Source: Candidatus Heimdallarchaeota archaeon
GTDB lineage: Archaea > Asgardarchaeota > Heimdallarchaeia > Heimdallarchaeales > Kariarchaeaceae
DNA length: 7,240 nucleotides
Direction: 5' to 3'
Assembly: GCA_030668165.1 (NCBI GenBank)
Contig: DAOUUM010000147.1
Location: forward strand, 1 to 7,240
A program made the position numbers and the translations under genes. A model generated the notes under the pieces. That model was not told the origin of the DNA and searched no databases. It saw only the letters and a program-made list of their open reading frames with translations. Numbering within the stretch: the stretch's first letter is position 1; each line of letters starts with the position of its first letter. This document shows, piece after piece, positions 1 through 5,076 of the stretch.

Positions 1-100
1 AACAGTATTGACGACTTGGAAAATGCAAGGATTGCCAATAGGAACCACTCTAAGGGAGTGGATTGGAAAACAGATTAATCAAGCAAGATTGCTTGATTAA
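1..100 (+). CDS. probable 3' end of an unidentified plus-strand gene (frame uncertain)
   Basis: Two plus-strand frames are open from the left edge. Frame 1 runs to a TAA at 76-78 and would end a protein with ...SKGVDWKTD. Frame 2 runs to a TAA at 98-100 and would end one with ...KQINQARLLD. Frame 3 is closed almost at once. Both short peptides look protein-like, and base composition does not separate them, so I cannot say which is real or name a family. A gene ending here would converge on the metal chaperone at 124-342, with the hairpin at 74-101 between or overlapping the two ends. It is also possible that neither frame is coding. The call rests only on openness and position. Confidence 0.35.
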   Translation, partial: TVLTTWKMQGLPIGTTLREWIGKQINQARLLD

Positions 101-101
101 T
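74..101. terminator. 13-bp inverted repeat, possible bidirectional terminator
   Basis: TTAATCAAGCAA at 75-86 and TTGCTTGATTAA at 89-100 are perfect inverted repeats separated by GA, and A74/T101 extends the pairing. In RNA this gives a stem of about 11 bp with a small loop. It lies where a plus-strand gene end would meet the end of the minus-strand chaperone gene. Reading on the minus strand it is followed by CTGTTTT, a weak T-tract. Archaeal termination depends mainly on oligo-T rather than hairpins, so it could instead be an mRNA 3'-end stabiliser or a dyad protein-binding site. Confidence 0.4.
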
Positions 102-123
102 TAAAGAGGTGAAAGACACACAA

Positions 124-342
124 TTATTTTTGCTCAATTACTTTATATCCGATCTGGTTAATTGCATTGACAATTTTGACTTTATTTTCATCATAAGGAT
201 CAGAAACTAATAGATTACCAGAACCATCTTCATGATTGATCACCACGTTTTCTGTAAATTCAAATTTTGATAATCGTGCAGTAATTGCATTGGAACATGA
301 ACCACAGGTCATTCCTTCAATTTTTAGGACAAGTTTTTGCAT
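124..342 (-). CDS. heavy-metal-associated (HMA) domain metallochaperone, CopZ-like
   Basis: This 72-residue protein is a complete single HMA (ferredoxin-fold) domain. It has the metal-binding loop GMTCGSC at residues 10-16, with Cys13 and Cys16 as the expected Cu(I) ligands, and ends with the typical IGYKV strand at residues 64-68. Proteins of this size and motif carry copper in the cytosol to a P-type ATPase or to a sensor, although zinc, mercury or other soft-metal binding cannot be excluded from sequence. There is no signal peptide or membrane segment. The start at 342 is supported by an AT-rich TATA-like element about 26 bases upstream. It is divergent from a PadR-TRASH regulator 113 bases away, which strongly suggests that the two form a metal-response pair and that this gene is the regulator's target. 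No copper ATPase gene is seen in the window. Confidence 0.9.
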   Translation of the reverse strand: MQKLVLKIEGMTCGSCSNAITARLSKFEFTENVVINHEDGSGNLLVSDPYDENKVKIVNAINQIGYKVIEQK

Positions 343-343
343 A

Positions 344-358
344 TGTCATATATTGACA
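344..358. promoter_or_regulatory. candidate operator TGTCA-N5-TGACA for the PadR-TRASH regulator
   Basis: TGTCATATATTGACA is a 5-bp inverted repeat with a TATAT centre. It lies directly next to the chaperone start codon and between that codon and its TATA-like box, so a bound protein would block RNA polymerase at the start site. Counting one base further out on the left and three on the right, ATGT and ACAT half-sites (343-346 and 358-361) also appear, similar to PadR operators, but with an 11-base spacer rather than the usual 8. A related TTGACATAT lies in the regulator's own promoter. Assignment to this regulator is inference. Confidence 0.5.
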
Positions 359-362
359 CATC

Positions 363-373
363 ATATTTAAAAT
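363..373 (-). promoter_or_regulatory. TATA-like box of the HMA chaperone gene
   Basis: Read on the minus strand this is ATTTTAAATAT, centred about 26 bases upstream of the ATG at 342. That spacing would put the transcription start at or next to the start codon, giving a leaderless mRNA. No Shine-Dalgarno motif is present before the ATG. Confidence 0.5.
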
Positions 374-410
374 AATAGTTATAGAAAAAATAATAATTTT
401 AATTAGTAGG

Positions 411-429
411 ATAAAAGGAATAATAAAGG
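411..429 (+). promoter_or_regulatory. TATA-like region of the PadR-TRASH regulator gene
   Basis: ATAAAAGG at 411-418 and TAATAAAGG at 421-429 are both TATA-like. The second is centred about 30 bases before the ATG at 456 and fits best as the promoter of a short-leader or leaderless transcript. The candidate operator half-site at 442-450 lies just downstream. Confidence 0.4.
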
Positions 430-441
430 ATATCTCTGAAA

Positions 442-461
442 TTGACATATACAAAATGACA
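442..461 (+). promoter_or_regulatory. candidate autoregulatory site (TTGACATAT and second TGACA)
   Basis: TTGACATAT at 442-450 closely matches TTGACACAT at 353-361 in front of the chaperone gene. A second TGACA at 457-461 overlaps the start codon, giving a direct repeat 14 bases apart. The site lies between the TATA-like box and the ATG, the same relative position as the site before the chaperone gene, so the regulator probably represses both genes. The binding claim is inferred from repeated sequence and position. Confidence 0.4.
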
Positions 462-911
462 ACAAAAGAACCCAAACTAAATTCATTATTCCGTGTTCAA
501 ACAATATTACTACTTCAGAAAGATACAGGAAAAACTGGATATGATTTGGCGAAAGATATTGAGCAGATAACTGGGAAAAAACCATCCTCTGGCAAGATTT
601 ACCCTTTCCTGCATGAATTAAAGGATGGAGGTTATATTAATGAGGTTGAACATGTTGAGAGTGGAAGGGAAAAAACTACATATGTACTGACGGATAAAGG
701 TGACACCCTGGTAACAGATCTGCTAACACGAATGTCTAATCTGCTTGATGCAAGACTATTCCAGTTACTTGATACCTGTTATCACTGTGGTGTGAAATTA
801 TATGAATCAAAGGTTTCAGAAAATATTGATGGGCAGGAACTAACATTTTGCTGTTCCCATTGTAAAGATGCATATTTAAACAAAGATAGGGTAAGTGCTC
901 ACTCTCACTAG
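456..911 (+). CDS. PadR-family winged-helix regulator with C-terminal TRASH metal-binding domain
   Basis: Residues 10-105 of this 151-residue protein match the PadR winged-helix fold. They include a TGYDLAKDIEQITG recognition region, the SSGKIYPFLHELKDGGYI segment (PadR families typically have S/P-G-x-I/L-Y-P-x-L-x-x-L) and a wing with TYVLTDKG. Residues 108-140 form a TRASH-type zinc-finger-like domain. Cys111, then 20 residues, Cys132, then three residues and Cys136 fit the C-x(19-22)-C-x3-C pattern, with additional Cys108 and Cys133. A final HSH adds possible ligands. In Sulfolobus a Lrp-type HTH joined to TRASH senses copper next to a copper chaperone gene. Here the same logic appears with a PadR DNA-binding domain. 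The divergent chaperone gene supports copper or similar metal sensing. The gene ends two bases before the convergent YbaK gene. Confidence 0.88.
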   Translation: MTTKEPKLNSLFRVQTILLLQKDTGKTGYDLAKDIEQITGKKPSSGKIYPFLHELKDGGYINEVEHVESGREKTTYVLTDKGDTLVTDLLTRMSNLLDARLFQLLDTCYHCGVKLYESKVSENIDGQELTFCCSHCKDAYLNKDRVSAHSH

Positions 912-913
912 AT

Positions 914-1396
914 CTATCCATAGGATATTATTTTCTCAATAGCACCATCTTGAGTAATCAGGTGGGGTGGAAGCCGAAGTAGGGTTGTGATCCTACCTCC
1001 ACCGCCAACTACAAATTCATTCCTAAGAACTCTGGGATCAACGTATACCTTTAATTCTTCAGGTAGGCAAACAGGAGGCACACCACCAGCTGGAAATCCA
1101 AATTGATCCTGAATATCCTCATGTGATGCAAAGGTCCATCTCTTTGGTCCCGTTCCTTCCCGAATGGATCTCTTGTCAACTTTTGTACCTGCAGGTACAA
1201 TCAAGGCAACTAATTCAGCATCATTTTTATTTTTCATAATGATAGTTTTTATGAAATATTTCTTCTCAATTTTTGAAACTTCGACTGCTTCTATGACAGT
1301 TTTAACTGGTTCATCGAAAACCAATAATTCGACTAGATCCCTATTTTCCTCAATCCAATTTAGAAGTATTTGACTCCTATCAGCCATAGGTCTCAT
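914..1396 (-). CDS. YbaK/EbsC-family aminoacyl-tRNA deacylase (editing domain)
   Basis: The 160-residue length is usual for free-standing YbaK/ProX-like proteins, which hydrolyse mischarged aminoacyl-tRNA in the cytosol. Family landmarks are the FIK(T) segment with Lys50, probably the conserved substrate-binding lysine, then AGGVPPV at residues 103-109, VDPRVL at 119-124 and the glycine run VVGGGGR at 129-135. Which tRNA it edits (Pro, Ala or another) cannot be told from sequence. The first ATG (1394-1396) is preferred because a TATA-like box lies about 25 bases upstream, predicting a leaderless mRNA. Met4 at 1387 is an alternative start. It lies 72 bases downstream of larE on the same strand but seems to have its own promoter. 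It converges on the PadR-TRASH gene with only two bases between the stop codons and no terminator visible there. Confidence 0.88.
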   Translation of the reverse strand: MRPMADRSQILLNWIEENRDLVELLVFDEPVKTVIEAVEVSKIEKKYFIKTIIMKNKNDAELVALIVPAGTKVDKRSIREGTGPKRWTFASHEDIQDQFGFPAGGVPPVCLPEELKVYVDPRVLRNEFVVGGGGRITTLLRLPPHLITQDGAIEKIISYG

Positions 1397-1415
1397 CTCT
1401 ATCTGTTTTATTCAA

Positions 1416-1427
1416 GTTTATTTATTT
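1416..1427 (-). promoter_or_regulatory. TATA-like box of the YbaK-family gene
   Basis: On the minus strand this is AAATAAATAAAC, centred about 25 bases upstream of the ATG at 1396. It is one of the clearest promoter elements in the window and favours the first methionine as the start of a leaderless mRNA. Confidence 0.55.
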
Positions 1428-1468
1428 GGAATATCCTTCTTGTCAGAATTTATCGCCTGAATTTCCAT

Positions 1469-2302
1469 TTAGGGTGTTGCTGGACGATAACCCTCCATAT
1501 CGAGGGACACATAGCGATATCCATATTCTTTGAGTTGCTTATTTATTTCACTAAACACATCACTTTTCATTAACTTATCAAAATCAATAGGGTCTATCTC
1601 AATACGTGCCAGTTTACCATGATCTCTTACTCTTAATCTGCTAAGATCCAGCAGTTCCGTGATGAATTTCTCTGATTTGGCAACCCTATCCAGCCCACTT
1701 TGTGTTATTTTAACCCCTGTTATCATCCTTGATGCTAGACATGCCATTGAAGGTTTATTAGTGGTGATTAATCCAAATTTATTTGCAATATGCCTTACCT
1801 CGGGTTTGCTGATATTGGCGATAAGCAATGGATTTTTAATTCCAGTCTCCTGGCCTGCCTTGTGACCAGGACGGTGTCCAGTTAGATCTGATGAGTTTGT
1901 TCCACTAAGAATCAGGTCATAGTGGTACTCATTTCTTTTTTCCTCCAAAAAGTTGTAAAGCAGAGTTTTGCAATAATAACATCTGTTCTCATCATTCTCT
2001 ACATATTCATCGCTTAGTTGATACTCATTATACTCAATAAATTCCACACCTAGATCAAGCTGTGATGCTTGTTTCAATGCATTATCGATTTCTGATCTGG
2101 CAACCGATGATCCAATCTGCATGATCAGTTTTGTCTCCTTTGCATATTTCTTTGCCAGTACACCCACTACAGAACTATCAACACCACCAGAATAGGCAAC
2201 AATTACTTTTTTCCCTTCTAACAGGTCCCTTATTTGAGATAATTTTGCATCAATTGACTTATCATTGATGATGTTAATTGTCTCAACTAGATTATCGATC
2301 AT
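1469..2302 (-). CDS. larE: LarE-type ATP-dependent sulfur transferase, three-cysteine form
   Basis: The 277-residue protein carries the PP-loop SGGVDSS at residues 38-44, which binds and adenylates the substrate, and the LarE core motifs SGTNSSDL (133-140), HRPG (143-146) and KPSMACLASR (183-192). LarE proteins insert sulfur into the pyridinium dicarboxylate mononucleotide precursor of the nickel-pincer nucleotide cofactor of lactate racemase and related enzymes. The protein has exactly three cysteines: Cys108 and Cys111 in NRCYYCK and Cys188 in MACLA. That matches the LarE class of Thermotoga and methanogens, whose three cysteines hold a [4Fe-4S] cluster able to carry the transferred sulfur, rather than the class that sacrifices a single cysteine. 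No larA, larB or larC is in the window, so the pathway is either encoded elsewhere or the protein serves another sulfur-transfer reaction. Confidence 0.9.
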   Translation of the reverse strand: MIDNLVETINIINDKSIDAKLSQIRDLLEGKKVIVAYSGGVDSSVVGVLAKKYAKETKLIMQIGSSVARSEIDNALKQASQLDLGVEFIEYNEYQLSDEYVENDENRCYYCKTLLYNFLEEKRNEYHYDLILSGTNSSDLTGHRPGHKAGQETGIKNPLLIANISKPEVRHIANKFGLITTNKPSMACLASRMITGVKITQSGLDRVAKSEKFITELLDLSRLRVRDHGKLARIEIDPIDFDKLMKSDVFSEINKQLKEYGYRYVSLDMEGYRPATP

Positions 2303-2326
2303 AGCTATAATGAAAATATTAGATTA

Positions 2327-2338
2327 GATATAAATAAA
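2327..2338 (-). promoter_or_regulatory. TATA-like box of larE
   Basis: On the minus strand the element reads TTTATTTATATC, centred roughly 28-30 bases before the ATG at 2302. This again predicts a leaderless or very short-leader transcript. The whole gap to the upstream gene is only 55 bases, so larE appears to be transcribed on its own. Confidence 0.5.
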
Positions 2339-2357
2339 TTAAGTCTTCTACGAATTA

Positions 2358-3605
2358 TTAATTCCAATCAGCCCATCCTTTTTTATCATCCTTTTTTCTT
2401 TTCTTATCGGGTGGTTTTGGTGGTCCACTTTTTGCTTTCCTTATTGCTTTTGGTGGGGGACTCTCTGCTTTCCTTACTGCTTTTGGTGGTGGAGTTTGGG
2501 TTCTCTTAGTTTTAACAGGTGCAGGAATGGTTGCAGATTCTTTTTTAAGGGTCTTTGGAGATTTCTTTTGAGTTTGCAACACTTCAGAGGGTTTAACCCA
2601 ATCATCACCACTTGAAATATCCTCACGGTCTGGTTCCTTCCATTCAGTTATTTCTTCAATTTTTTTTGTTGATCCACTACCAGATTTATCCGGTTTGGCA
2701 ATTGCGAGTTTCTTAGAACCTGATTTCGTAGGTGCAGGAATTGTTGCCTTTTTCTTGGCAATATCTACAGTTCTTGGTGCGGGGATACCAGGCGAGGGCT
2801 TTTTGGGTGCTTTTTTAGTGGGCGTTAATGGAATCTCAGCTGTTTTTGTCTTGGGAACAACAGTTGATCTCTCCTCACTCAGATCATCCAAATCTGAGAA
2901 GAGATCCTCTTCTGTGGTTGCTACTGTTTGAGCTCTTCTAGACTCTGGTTGTTTGACCGAGGGAGAACCAACATCATCGGATGGATCCCATCTGCGATTA
3001 TCCAACTCTTGATCAATATTGACCAGAGACCATTCAGAATTAATTTCCTCAATGGAGAAAGCTGGAGTCCAAAAACCACCCTCAAATGAAAGCGTTGTGG
3101 TATTCAAATCCATTTTTTGACTTAAAGCACGGGTTGGGGGCTGAACACTTGGTGTGATCTCCTCATAAGTTTCCTCATAGTCAATTTCTTCTTCAACTGC
3201 AACTATTGGTTCCTCAACTTCAGGTACTTCAATCTCGTCAGGTAATTTTACCTCTTTAACATAAGGATGAAATTCTTGTGGTTCTTCTGATATATCTTCC
3301 ACCACAATACCTGTAGAATCTTCTATATCCTGATCAAAACCATCCCTCCAATCAGCCTTCCCCTCATCCTTTTCGGCTGCTTCTTCTTCCTGCTCATCTT
3401 CTATTTCTCCCCACTGAAATTCAATCCTGAACCTGTTGGGAGATATGGTTAATGATAGATTCAGAGGCTCTTCTACTTCTACCTTTGCTTCATGTCCTTT
3501 CATTTCAAAAGAAAAGGATCTATCTAGATGCAAACTTTGTGTTATATTCTCAAGTAGCAGTATAGCCTCCTCATAGCTAACCTCGAAGTGGTTTTTAAGA
3601 ATCAT
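2358..3605 (-). CDS. amphi-Trp domain protein with long charged disordered tail
   Basis: Residues 1-66 of this 415-residue protein resemble the amphi-Trp domain: an EEAILLLENI helix, alternating-polarity strands, and an ending FQWGE with Trp65. I recognise this by pattern only. The rest looks disordered. Residues 67-150 are strongly acidic, residues 165-245 are mixed with the short Trp-bearing segments GGFWTPAF, NSEWSL and RRWDPS, and residues 250-415 are rich in Lys, Pro, Ser and Thr. IPAP occurs at 274-277, 289-292 and 360-363, and an 11-residue unit beginning PPPKA repeats in tandem at 372-393. The C-terminus ends KGWADWN. There is no signal peptide, membrane segment or catalytic motif. 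Acidic and basic blocks on one chain suggest a scaffold or a nucleic-acid- or protein-binding partner, but the function is unknown. Confidence 0.75.
   Translation of the reverse strand: MILKNHFEVSYEEAILLLENITQSLHLDRSFSFEMKGHEAKVEVEEPLNLSLTISPNRFRIEFQWGEIEDEQEEEAAEKDEGKADWRDGFDQDIEDSTGIVVEDISEEPQEFHPYVKEVKLPDEIEVPEVEEPIVAVEEEIDYEETYEEITPSVQPPTRALSQKMDLNTTTLSFEGGFWTPAFSIEEINSEWSLVNIDQELDNRRWDPSDDVGSPSVKQPESRRAQTVATTEEDLFSDLDDLSEERSTVVPKTKTAEIPLTPTKKAPKKPSPGIPAPRTVDIAKKKATIPAPTKSGSKKLAIAKPDKSGSGSTKKIEEITEWKEPDREDISSGDDWVKPSEVLQTQKKSPKTLKKESATIPAPVKTKRTQTPPPKAVRKAESPPPKAIRKAKSGPPKPPDKKRKKDDKKGWADWN
2427..2492 (-). repeat. 33-bp tandem repeat (two copies) inside the amphi-Trp gene
   Basis: Two adjacent 33-base units encode PPPKAVRKAES and PPPKAIRKAKS, residues 372-382 and 383-393. 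A degenerate third start, GPPKPPD, follows. The DNA units are nearly identical, which suggests a fairly recent duplication in the basic tail. Confidence 0.7.
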
Positions 3606-3634
3606 ATTTTTTCATTTTCATTATTGGCTTCTGC

Positions 3635-3642
3635 TATTAAAT
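3635..3642 (-). promoter_or_regulatory. possible TATA-like box of the amphi-Trp gene
   Basis: On the minus strand this reads ATTTAATA, centred about 33 bases upstream of the ATG at 3605. The spacing is a little long, implying a leader of several bases. This is weaker than the other promoter calls. Confidence 0.3.
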
Positions 3643-3683
3643 GAGTTTCTTGTCATTACAAATTGTTTTGATAACTTTAATTG

Positions 3684-3689
3684 AAAAAA
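3684..3689 (-). terminator. oligo-T terminator after the COG2403 GTPase gene
   Basis: A run of six T on the minus strand begins about ten bases after the GTPase stop codon. Archaeal RNA polymerase terminates at such runs without needing a hairpin, so this probably ends the GTPase transcript before the amphi-Trp gene. Confidence 0.45.
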
Positions 3690-3698
3690 TCTATATTA

Positions 3699-5015
3699 TT
3701 AAATTGCTTTTCTCACTGCGTCTGCAAGGGGAGTTCCATCAGTTTCTTTCAATGCATAAAATACACGGATTATTGGTTTACTAATCTTGATCACACGAGT
3801 TATGTCAATTGGAGTACCTGATAATACCAAATCACAGTCCACCGCATCAATTACCTTCTCCAGTTCTGATAATTGTTTATCAGAGTAACCGAGAGCTGGT
3901 AAAGCCAAATCCAATTGTGAGTACTTATCGAACGCATCCTTGATTGAACCCACGAGGTAGGGTTTTGGATCCACAACAATTGCACCTAATTGTTCAGCTG
4001 CAACCATTCCTGCACCAAAGGCCATGGAACCATGAGTAATGGTTGGTCCATCCTCAATAACAAGCACTTTTTTACCTCTAACTCCCTCTGGATCCTCTGC
4101 GGTAACTGGGGATTCTGTTCGAATTACAGTTGCCTTAGGATTGAGTTCTTTTGCATTCTTCTCAACAATCAGAATGTTTTCCTCACTGGCAGTATCCACT
4201 TTATTAATTACAAGTATATCTGCTGAGCGAAAATTGGTCTCTCCTGGGTGATATATTTTCTCGTGACCAGGTCTGTGTGGATCGGCTAGGGTTACATGTA
4301 GATTTGGTTTGACAAATGGTGTGTCATTGTTACCTCCATCCCAGATAATCACATCAGCCTCTTTTTCAGCCATTCTAAGAATTTTTTCATAATCAACACC
4401 TGCGTAGATTACAAATCCCTGGTCAATATAGGGCTCATATTCTTCTCTTTCCTCGATTGTGCACTCGTATTTATCTAGATCAGGATATGAAGCAAATCTT
4501 TGTGCAACCTGCTTGGAAAGATCACCATAGGGCATGGGATGACGCAAGGCCACAACTTTCTTTCCCATCTCTTTTAGTACTCCAGTGATGTACCTTGAGG
4601 TCTGACTATTGCCCACACCAGTTCTAACAGCAGTTATTGATATAACTGGTTTATCCGTTGTGAGCATGGTCTTATCCATACTTAGTAATTTGAAATCAGC
4701 ACCGTTTGCATTGGCCAGAGAAGCCAAATGCATCACAGTGGTATGCAATACATCACTGTATGCAAATACACAGGTATCTATATTACGTTCTGTGATAATT
4801 TGGGGAAGATCCGTCTCGTCCAATATGTCTATTCCATTGGGATAGAATTCCCCAGATAGTACTGGAGGATATTTTCTGCCGGCAATATCAGGAATCTGAG
4901 TCGCGGTGAAAGCAACTACCTCAGTATTTGGATTTTCGCGGTATACCATATTAAATACATGGAAGTCTTTACCTGCAGCACCTAAGATCAAAACTCTCTC
5001 TTTTTGCTCATTCAT
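3699..5015 (-). CDS. COG2403 predicted GTPase, cyclic 2,3-diphosphoglycerate synthase family
   Basis: The 438-residue length and overall pattern fit the family usually annotated as cyclic 2,3-diphosphoglycerate synthase. Residues 7-50 form a Rossmann-like start (RVLILGAAGKDFHVFN). Residues 124-141 hold the P-loop segment (AVRTGVGNSQTS), 158-195 the family blocks RHPMPYGDL and CTIEEREEYEP, 221-231 DVIIWDGGNND as the Walker B-like strand, and 271-274 NKVD, the G4 guanine-specificity motif. Residue 136 is Asn (codon AAT at 4608-4610), where I expect the Walker A lysine. In hyperthermophilic methanogens the enzyme cyclises 2,3-diphosphoglycerate, a thermoprotectant. Most relatives in mesophiles are uncharacterised, so the family is secure but the reaction is not. 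The gene has its own TATA-like box and a downstream T-tract. Confidence 0.82.
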   Translation of the reverse strand: MNEQKERVLILGAAGKDFHVFNMVYRENPNTEVVAFTATQIPDIAGRKYPPVLSGEFYPNGIDILDETDLPQIITERNIDTCVFAYSDVLHTTVMHLASLANANGADFKLLSMDKTMLTTDKPVISITAVRTGVGNSQTSRYITGVLKEMGKKVVALRHPMPYGDLSKQVAQRFASYPDLDKYECTIEEREEYEPYIDQGFVIYAGVDYEKILRMAEKEADVIIWDGGNNDTPFVKPNLHVTLADPHRPGHEKIYHPGETNFRSADILVINKVDTASEENILIVEKNAKELNPKATVIRTESPVTAEDPEGVRGKKVLVIEDGPTITHGSMAFGAGMVAAEQLGAIVVDPKPYLVGSIKDAFDKYSQLDLALPALGYSDKQLSELEKVIDAVDCDLVLSGTPIDITRVIKISKPIIRVFYALKETDGTPLADAVRKAI

Positions 5016-5035
5016 TGAATCAGATAGTTTTAGTT

Positions 5036-5046
5036 GAATTAAAAAA
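5036..5046 (-). promoter_or_regulatory. TATA-like box of the COG2403 GTPase gene, possibly doubling as a T-tract for the MoxR gene
   Basis: On the minus strand this reads TTTTTTAATTC, centred about 26 bases upstream of the ATG at 5015. The six T residues lie about 30 bases after the MoxR stop codon, so the same stretch could terminate the MoxR transcript. Confidence 0.45.
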
Positions 5047-5076
5047 TGATTGATTTTGAACTATTTTAAGTATAAA

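Noticed and set aside
45..61. Short inverted repeat CCACTC-N5-GAGTGG
   Set aside because: Six base pairs with a mismatch just outside. It lies within both open frames and is within chance expectation, and no tRNA or other RNA fold could be built around it.
105..111. Shine-Dalgarno-like GAGGTGA on the plus strand
   Set aside because: No start codon follows at a usable distance, and the plus-strand frames beyond it run antisense through the clear HMA gene and soon stop.
736..1573. Open frames opposite the regulator, YbaK and larE genes (736-921, 1164-1373, 1370-1573)
   Set aside because: They overlap well-supported genes, have no recognisable domain or promoter, and translate to low-complexity hydrophobic or phenylalanine-rich peptides typical of antisense shadows.
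914..2302. larE and the YbaK-family gene as one operon
   Set aside because: They are on the same strand only 72 bases apart with no T-tract between, so some read-through is possible. A good TATA-like box sits before the YbaK gene, however, and the functions are unrelated, so a shared operon is not supported.
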